The notes under the pieces: generated by a model
Seen by the model: only the letters and a program-made list of their open reading frames with translations
Told to the model about the DNA's origin: nothing
Databases searched by the model: none
Translations under genes and position numbers: made by a program
In this document: piece by piece, positions 56,594 to 64,000 of the stretch
Numbering within the stretch: the first letter of the stretch is position 1
Layout: every line of letters starts with the position of its first letter
Assembly (NCBI GenBank): GCA_013396525.1
Contig: VWYX01000660.1
Span: 142,091 to 206,090 of the forward strand
Origin: Chaetorhynchus papuensis
Taxonomy: Eukaryota; Chordata; Aves; Passeriformes; Rhipiduridae
Direction: 5' to 3'
Length of the DNA stretch: 64,000 nucleotides

Positions 56594-56817
56594 TTTGCTG
56601 TCTGGCCTCAGCTGCTCCTCAGGGCCTGAAATGAGATACATGCGTGTGAGTAAAAAGACAGCTGTTGTCAATCCCTCTCAATATCCAGGAATCACCTAAT
56701 TTTAAGAGCAACCTGGGCCCCCCATATTCTTGTTTATTTGAGAAAAGGAGCTGAATAATCTCAGCAAGCTCATTCTGTCACATTCAGGAAGTTATTCTAC
56801 ACAATAGGTTGATAATT

Positions 56818-57030
56818 AGAATCACAGAATGGTTTGGGTTGGGAGGGATATTAAAAGTTGATTCAGTTTCCCCCCCTGCCATGGACAAGGACACCTTCCA
56901 CTGTCCCAGGCTGCTCCAAGCCCCGGCCAGCCTGGCCTTGGACACTGCCAGGGATCCAGGGGCAGCCACAGCTGCTCTGGGCACCCTGTGCCAGGGTCTG
57001 CCCACCCTCACAGGGAAGAGTTTCTTCCTT
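56818..57030 (-). mobile_element. CR1 LINE 3' fragment
   Basis: The reverse complement has 'cctgtgagggtgggcagacc', 'ctggcacagggtgcccagag', 'aaggccaggctggcc' and 'ccctcccaacccaaaccatt' with a 'ctgtgattct' tail. A short TA-rich run follows on its 5' side, at 57033-57050. Confidence 0.9.
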
Positions 57031-58984
57031 GTATATATACATATATATATTTCCTAATTTTAGAGGAAGAGGTTGTGGGAAGGATTCCCACTGACTTCTG
57101 GGGCTTCAGCCCACCCTACAGCGTGCTACAGCTTTGTGGAGCCAGCAACGTAAGTGTGAATGTCTTCAAACCTACTCTAATGAATTTTGTGTTGCAAATG
57201 GTGTGTAGGCTGCCTGGAAGGCATTCTCTAAAAGCCTTGTGAAAAAAAACCCAGGGTGTTTGTCAAGTACTGATGTCCCCGTTCACACTGTGAGGCAATT
57301 TTTAGCTGGGATTACTTGTTTTGATTTCTTCGAGTTCTGGCAATTTTCTTTATCGAGGTGGAGGAGGCTCTGGTGCTTCACAAAACTGGAAGCTCTTTAG
57401 CAAGTCAATTAGAGACTAAAGCAGCAAACAGAAACGAAAAAATTATTGAAGGTGGCAAAAATTTCACTAAATCATTGTTGGTTTAGGTCTTTTGTTTATC
57501 GTAAAAGTACAACTGGTTTTGATCTTAGAATCATGATGGAAGATTTTTACTTTTAATTAGTTTGGTTCAATTCCTTCACATATCACGGAACAATCACAAT
57601 TAACTATTATTTTGACTTCCTTATAAAATCTAAACGGCTTTTTTAAACTTATTTTGAAAGGCACATGGTTAAACTGAGCCCTTGGAGGTTCAAGAGGTTT
57701 CCCTGGAGAAGGCAGCCCTTGTTCTGTGAGGGGATCTTCCTTTTCTCTTCCTCCCCCTGCAGTTTGCTCAAATCAGTCTGCATTGCTGCATAGTTGGTAT
57801 CCAAAATAGAACCACGCATCAAGTTACTTATAAAAATACCAACGTGATCCAGCAGTTTTTTTCCCTGAATAGCTGCAGAAGTGCTTTCTGAAACCGCTGC
57901 CCCAGCGGTGCCAGCTCCACCCTTCCATTTCCAAACAGCTCTGGAAAATATCAAGAGGGGGAAGATAACTTGAAGCCTCCAAAATAATTCTTTAATTTTC
58001 ATCCCCAAAATTAAGTTCCAGAAGGCAGTGTTTAAGACCAACCCAGAAATGTGGTCTTCTCTTGGCAAAAACAAATGCTCGGTGCAGGCCGGTGTAGTCT
58101 CACTTCACACTTACTCATTTTCAGGCTGTTGGGCTCCCTGGAAAACGCTGGTTTTCGGGATGAAGGAAGGAGTGGTGAGCTGCTGGATTGTGAGGCACTT
58201 CGTAAAGGGTTGTGTTGCTGTGTCTCAATGTATCCTGACAGCCTCACCTCAGGACCTGGTGCATTAAACCCGTTCCAAGGGGATGGAATAGTTCAGGGTA
58301 ATTGTTTTGAACGTTCAGCTTCCTTTGGAGAAATCACTCCGCTGCTTTTAAATCCCAGAGTCACTGAGTGATCAGAGGGGGCTCTGGAAAATGTTATCCA
58401 TTAAGGATCTAGAGCACATTCTCTGTACCCCTTCCCCACCCCAGGGAAAAATTAAGGCAGGAGGGAATGTGTCCAAAGACAGGCTTTTCTCTGCATTGCT
58501 ATAGTTACTTGGCAATTAGACTCTCACAGTGTAATATCAAGTATTTATTATTGTGGGACTCCAAGGTGATGTTTAGAACATGCGGTTTTGAAAAACCTTT
58601 TTTGCATTTTACAGCCCAACATGTGCTGTCCCAGAATTCCTTCCCTCCCTTCTCCCCTCATTTCTCTCCTTTGTTTCCAGTAAATAAGTGTATGAATAAA
58701 TGAAGGAAATGAAGCCAGAAAGCTTCAAAATGAGCCCTGTATTTCTCTGGTGGAAGTTAACTTCTAGTTGAAGTAGGTTCAGACCTTGTATCCCCAGGTT
58801 TGCTAACTCTATACCTGACTGAGTTGTGTATGGAATTAGGAGCTGCTCACCAGGAGTTAAGACACTGGTTAGGTTTTTAGCAGAAGGCTGTCAGATAAAC
58901 CAGAGGCAGGACTGGGGATCTCAGATGAATAAGTACCATTATTATTCTTCAAAATTGCTGCTTCCCTTGTGGCTGGTGGAAGAT

Positions 58985-59498
58985 CCATGCAGAGGGCGTG
59001 TCCAGGGCTGTGTCCAGTTCTGGGACCCTCACCACAAGAAGGACATGGAGGGGCTGGAGCGTGTCCAGAGATGGGAATGGAGCTGGGGAAGGGGCTGGAG
59101 CTCCAGGAGCAGCTGAGGGAGCTGGGAAAGGGGCTCAGCCTGGAGAAAAGGAGGCTCAGGGCTCTTGTGGCTCTGCACAACTCCCTGACAGGAGGGGGCA
59201 GCCAGGGGGGGTCGGGCTCTGCTGCCAGGGAACAGGGACAGGAGGAGAGGGAACGGCCTCAGGCTGGGCCAGGGGAGGCTCAGGTTGGACAGCAGCAGGA
59301 ATTTCCTCATGGAAAGGGTGGTCAGGCCTTGGAAGGAACTGCCCAGGGAGGTTTGGAGTCCCCATCCCTGGAGGTGTCCAAGGAACACCTGGATGTGGCA
59401 CTGAGTGCTCTGGGCTGGGGACAAGGTGGGGATTAGGCACAGCTTGGACTCGATGGCCTGGGAGGTCTTTTCCAACCAGAAGGATTCTATGATTCCAC
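58985..59498 (+). mobile_element. CR1 LINE 3' fragment (about 510 bp)
   Basis: Blocks include 'ggctgtgtccagttctggga', 'ctcagcctggagaaaaggag', 'tttcctcatggaaagggtgg' and 'cttttccaaccagaaggatt'. It ends in 'ctatgattcc'. It represents another CR1 subfamily. Confidence 0.9.
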
Positions 59499-62400
59499 AG
59501 CTGCACTTGGAGGTGAGGAGCTCCTCCGGAACTGCACCAGCCAGAACTCAAACCTTTTTCAACAGAACAGACTTCCTTTCAACTGTTACCTCTGGCTTGT
59601 CCATAGTGCAGGAGGAGCTTTTGTTTCAAAAGTTCCCAGCAAGTTTCTTTTGAATCTTGAACCTTCCCCGGGATAAGACTATCACCTTTTATCCTATTTT
59701 TTCGAAGAATCCTACAGCATCCCTCCTGTCATTTCCCCACTAGATACTAGTGCACTCTTGCTCTCCTCTTTTCCAAAGAACACACATGCAGTTTCTCCCA
59801 TAGTTTTAAATAACATGAATCACCTCCCACTCACACATTTATTATTTATTTTTCTGCCAAGATCTGCACAGGGAGGCAGCAGTGTAGGAGTTATCTGCTT
59901 GAAATGGTTGACACAACCTTGGTGTGGGCCCCCATTGTTTCCTGTACTTCCAGAACAATTCTTTCATGTTACAGAGGGATCAGAGCTGGGTGGGAACCTC
60001 CAGCTCTCGATCTCTACTCCGGTGTGTTGGGTTTTTCCTCCCAAACACAGGCCACATTCACCAACAGACACCGATGCTTTTTTCTCTCTTTGAAAACCTT
60101 TTAGCTATCCAAGCAACAACCAAAAAAAAAAGTCTGAGGAGAAAGAAACCTCTCCTCAGCAGGACTTTGCCCTGAAATGGGAAAGGTGCCAGCGACTCCA
60201 TTAAGTCTCCTGTGCTATCCTTATTGATTTTATGTGGACAGCAGTCGGATGCTGTGGGATGAACAATACTGTGAGGCTGAGCTGACTTGCATTAGGAGGC
60301 ACAGCCTGTGTTGCAGTGAAACATCCCACAGGCTTTCCATGGGGATCACATCCACGTTAATTAGCACATTTGGTGCCTGTGCTGATGGATTTCCACGCCA
60401 CTTTGGTTGGATTCGGTGCATGGTGCTGCTGGTTCCAGCTGCCAGGTGTGGCTGGTTGAAGCAGAACTTGGAAAAATGGGACAAGATGTGTCACAGCTCG
60501 TTGTGCTAATTCTTCTCTAAGCTGCTTTTGCCATGAAGATAAAGTTTGCCCCAAAAGTCTTGGCAGGAAAGCACTTGCATGGAAACACTGACCTGAGTTT
60601 TTGCCAACTCTGAAATTCCAGGCAAAAGCAGTGCTCTGACATTTCGTGTCTTTATTTTCTGTGTACTATTTTGTGATAATTTTTAGACTAGTAGAAAGAG
60701 GAAAACTCCCCGTGCTGTGTTGATGAGGTTTTCTAACGAATAAGCCCATGAAAAAGTGCTATTTTTCAGCCTTTTAGTATGTTTTTCCATTCGTCCATGT
60801 CTCTGGCTAATTCTATACAGATTCTAACTACTGAACCATGACCATTGTATTAAGAAAGAATCCAGGCCCTTACAATTCTTTTGGCTGGTATATTAGCAGG
60901 CTTCAAATGAAGTGCAACGTGTCAAGGAAAAAGTAAGGGAATGGAAAGTTTTGTTTCTTTCTGGTGTATTTAATCAGCTTCTCCTTGATTCTTTTTTAAT
61001 GACAAGCCACAGAGACTATTGCTAGTTAATGACCAAGTTTGACAAGAATGTCTTCAATACTCTCTTTGCTCAGGCTAAAGACAGCTCCTGTCTCTCAAGT
61101 TTTCTGAGCTGAAAATACAAAGTTAAAGGAGTAGCTGCAAGAAGAGGAATAAGCAGTGTCCTAGGGTATGCAACTAAGCAGGATGTGCTGGAACGTGAGG
61201 GATCCCATTAGTCCTGCAGTGTAAGGACATCTTGGGCTGCTGCTGGGTTTATTGTCCTTTCCATTAACCAAAGGAGCAGATCTGCTTGGGTGCTGATGGA
61301 GTGGAAAAAAGTCTGGTGCAACATTCTTAATGCAGGGAGGGGAATGCCTCAAACCTCACACTAAATGGGCAATATGTTGTTTTTCATTAAACATGGTATT
61401 TGGAGTTACTCATCAGTTCCTGCAGGAAATGGGGAAACTCTTAAAACCTTTACATTCCAAGAGTACACTCAGCAAAGCTGCTTTGGATTCAGGATGGGGG
61501 ACTTTTTTTATTGTTTGTGTGCTATTTTGACACTGTGTACAAAGATCTCCATAGTGAGAACTATCTGTGGCTTGAACATAGAATTCCAAGACGTTGGGTA
61601 GTGTTGTAGGTACCTTTTTCCTACATTAGTTTCCAAGAAACACTCGGTTTTCAGCCTCAAATCAAGTGATGCTGCTGTTTTACTGACTCTGACTAATAAA
61701 ACCCAGCAAGCTAAACTTTACCATTGCTGGAAGACTCTTGCAGCAGTAAATTCAGTTTATGAGAACTCCTAATAAAAGTTTACATATCTTTCAAGTGCCA
61801 TGAAAGAAAATGGGCAATCTGACCAAAAAGAAAAAAAGCTCAAGATGTTTCTTTCTTTATTAAAAAAAAATGACTATTCAGTGAAGCGTGAAGGTTTTTT
61901 CTCTCCGACCTTGTTCCTCAGCATGTTCTCACAGCCACCCTTGGTCCTGGATAAATGCTGGAATAAACAAAATAAATAGCGTTTCACCACGCATGCAGGA
62001 GGATAAAATAAAAACCACATCGTGCTGGACCACAAATGCTTCAGGAAGTTCTGGCTGAACGTGAAAAGTACTTTGTAATGCTAATAAGTGTTTATCCTTT
62101 TGCTTCCTTGAGTGTAATCAAATGTACAGGGAAAGCACATGGATTTTAGAGCTGCTGATTGCAGGATCAAAAGCCTTGTTATTAATTGCACATGAATCTG
62201 ATGTTGTTGGGCCGTTAAGATGTCAACTGACATCATTGTTTGCTTCCTTTGTTTATAGACCCTCGTTCTAAAGAGGGGTGAAGGCTGACACGAAGCCTTT
62301 TGAGTGCTCTTTCCTGCGTAGGTGGGTGATCCGTGCCAGGAGGTTTGGGAAGTGCCTGAGGCGCAGGTAACGCCACCTCACAGCACTCGGATTTGTGGAA

Positions 62401-63744
62401 TATCCCTGAATTTGCTGCATTTGGTGTCAACCCCTCCACAAATCCCAACAGAAGGCAGGATGGTAGTGACATACTTGGACCTTCTGCCTGCTGGGATCCA
62501 CTCCCCACCCCAAGCTTAAGCCTGCCTGGGAGAGTCTGGTCCTACATCTCAATAAACAAACAACAAAAAAAAATCCCTGAAACATGTCCTGCTATAAACA
62601 AGCAAAGCAAACAGCTGGTCCTCATTTGAAAAAAGATGTGACATCAATTTCAAAACGAAGCTGCAGATCTTCTTAATGCAAATATTTTTGGGAAAACAAA
62701 AAGCAGCTGTTTATTCTTCTTTATACCTATTAGCAGGAAAACAAAATCCAGGATGCTTGTATTTCTTCCGCTAAGAAAAACATCCTCTTGGCCTCGACGT
62801 TCATTTGGAGCTCAAATTGTTTGAAGTGTACTGGGCTGCCTAATTCTGCTATTGCTGTGCTGCTTCAGCAAGCAGCTAGGAGCTGATTCTGTTCAAAACT
62901 AAAAGCTACTACACGCAGAGTTGTCATCGAATACTTTGCACAAATTTTGTGACAGAAAGAAGGAAGTTTAGAACAGGCATTTTCAAATTTATCAGTTCCG
63001 GCCTCCCAGCCCTGAGGAGTACACGTGCATTAGATGCGTGGATCCCTAGAAAATGAATGAAGAATTTGGCCTGTGTAATTAACAGGTTTGCTTTTCTTAA
63101 TTACTGCTGGGAGGCAGCTCTGAGGGAATGCAAGGACTGGAGGAGGATCTGGGGACTGCAAAATAGGAGCCGTTTGGGATTGCTGCATCTTACAAAGCGG
63201 GTTGAAGGAGGTTAGGCTGAGGAGTAGTGGCAAAGAACTGAATTTGGAGTCTCTTGAGCCTTCTGAGGTCATGTGGCTGCTCTCCCAGATGTGAGAGGAT
63301 AATTTCCCACCTTTGGGGTTGCTCGGTACTGGTCATTGATGGAGTTTCATGTGGGTTTGTGTTTCTGTGAAGTAATACAGCTCCTGTTTTTCCTGAGATC
63401 GTTCTACTGTTTTCTCTCCTCCCTTCTCGGGTTCATTTTGTCCTGCTCTCCAGTGAGAGCTGTTCCGCCTGCACGGGGTCCATTGTGGTGCAAATTAATG
63501 TGGCACAGTCCTGTCTCTGGCTACTGTAACCGGATCCATGGCCAAGCTGTTCACTTCCCTGGAAATCGGGGTTGTCCTTTGCAGACCGAAACCTTGGCTG
63601 GTCTGCCCTGTTAAGTTAAAGAGCAGTCAGAGCTGCTCCCTCCTGCCAGCTGCTGCTTGGTATCGGATAGCGTCCAGCCACACACACCTGCGATAACGTG
63701 GGCAGAGCCTGGCCTGGGCCATCCCCACTGGGGAGGATGTGCCA

Positions 63745-64000
63745 CAGTGTTACATCCAAGAGAAAAGCCCTGGGTGACTCCCTGTGTCTGTGACATCCCA
63801 GAGAAAAGCTCTGTATGACTTCTGGTGTCTGTGACATCTGAGGGAAAAGCCCTGGGTGACTCCCTGTGTCTGTGACACCTGAGGGAAAAGCCCTGTGTGA
63901 CTCCCTGTGTCTGTGACATCCAAGGGAAAAGCCCTGGGTGACTCCTGGTGTCTGTGACATCCCAGAGAAAAGCTCTGTATGACTCCTGGTGTCTGTGACA
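63745..64000. repeat. 41-bp tandem array running off the right edge
   Basis: Copies with 'gtctgtgacatcc' and 'gagaaaagc' cores start near 63750, 63791, 63832, 63873, 63914, 63955 and 63996, an exact 41-base step. Units differ at a few positions (for example gggtgactcc against gtatgacttc). The array continues past the window. Confidence 0.97.

Larger units (their letters stand above)
56291..64000. other. Upstream intergenic region right of MICOS10
   Basis: No gene was recognised. In human the next gene beyond MICOS10 is CAPZB, divergent and about 100 kb away, and none of its exons is visible here. The sequence contains three CR1 copies and, at the edge, a 41-bp array. Much of 57100-63700 is AT-rich and featureless to the eye. 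Confidence 0.6.

Noticed and set aside
57649..58074. 141-codon minus-strand frame in AT-rich sequence
   Set aside because: I recognise no domain, no splice context and no repeat origin. Length alone is not enough support.
57100..63700. CAPZB exons
   Set aside because: CAPZB is expected further right by synteny, but no capping-protein peptide was found here.
63611..63960. Two overlapping 102- and 114-codon repetitive proteins on the minus strand
   Set aside because: They are produced by the 41-bp array. They are open in two frames with the same repeated words, so they are not evidence for a gene.
63745..64000. CRISPR-like regular repeat
   Set aside because: The units are contiguous, without unique spacers, and the host is a vertebrate.

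Overview
This window is vertebrate nuclear DNA, almost certainly from a bird and probably a songbird. Genes are short, intron-split and partly GC-rich. The dominant interspersed repeat is the CR1 LINE: about fourteen 5'-truncated copies, most with the typical 3' end of a 'cccaacccaaaccattctgtgat'-like kind. The protein sequences are close to known vertebrate orthologues. Gene order TMCO4 > < HTR6 < NBL1 < MICOS10 matches human 1p36.13. I infer that this corresponds to the chicken chromosome 21 type of microchromosome. Species identity is inference.

Layout from left to right. 1-5183 is the last intron of TMCO4 (+), with three CR1 copies and a 50-bp triplication. 5184-5507 is the last TMCO4 coding exon. 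5508-8611 is the tail-to-tail interval between TMCO4 and HTR6. HTR6 (-) has three coding exons between 8612 and 11678 (424 aa, apparently complete). A 34-35 bp minisatellite lies just upstream of its start codon. 11679-15910 is the HTR6-NBL1 spacer. NBL1/DAN (-) has a GC-rich 3'UTR (about 15911-16910) and three coding exons (16911-18843; 178 aa). Its probable non-coding or partly coding first exon sits in a CpG island at about 28979-29390. An 810-base assembly gap (24543-25352) falls in NBL1 intron 1. 29400-40500 is the NBL1-MICOS10 spacer, without recognisable genes. MICOS10/MINOS1 (-) has four coding exons from 55875 to 40750 (77 aa). It starts in a CpG island with two TCTCGCGAGA palindromes and a TISU/YY1-like start codon context. 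From about 56300 to 64000 there is no recognisable gene, only CR1 copies and, at the right edge, a 41-bp tandem array that runs out of the window.

The four genes do not form a functional pathway. They encode a DUF726 membrane protein, a Gs-coupled serotonin receptor, a secreted BMP antagonist and a MICOS-complex subunit of the inner mitochondrial membrane. MICOS10 and NBL1 are head-to-tail on the same strand, as in mammals, where read-through transcripts between them are annotated.

No prokaryote-like system, CRISPR array, intact virus or undescribed enzyme cassette is visible. The most interesting leads are regulatory. One is an overlapping uORF / in-frame N-terminal extension arrangement predicted for NBL1. 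Another is the promoter architecture of MICOS10. The rest are the tandem-repeat loci near HTR6 and at the right edge.
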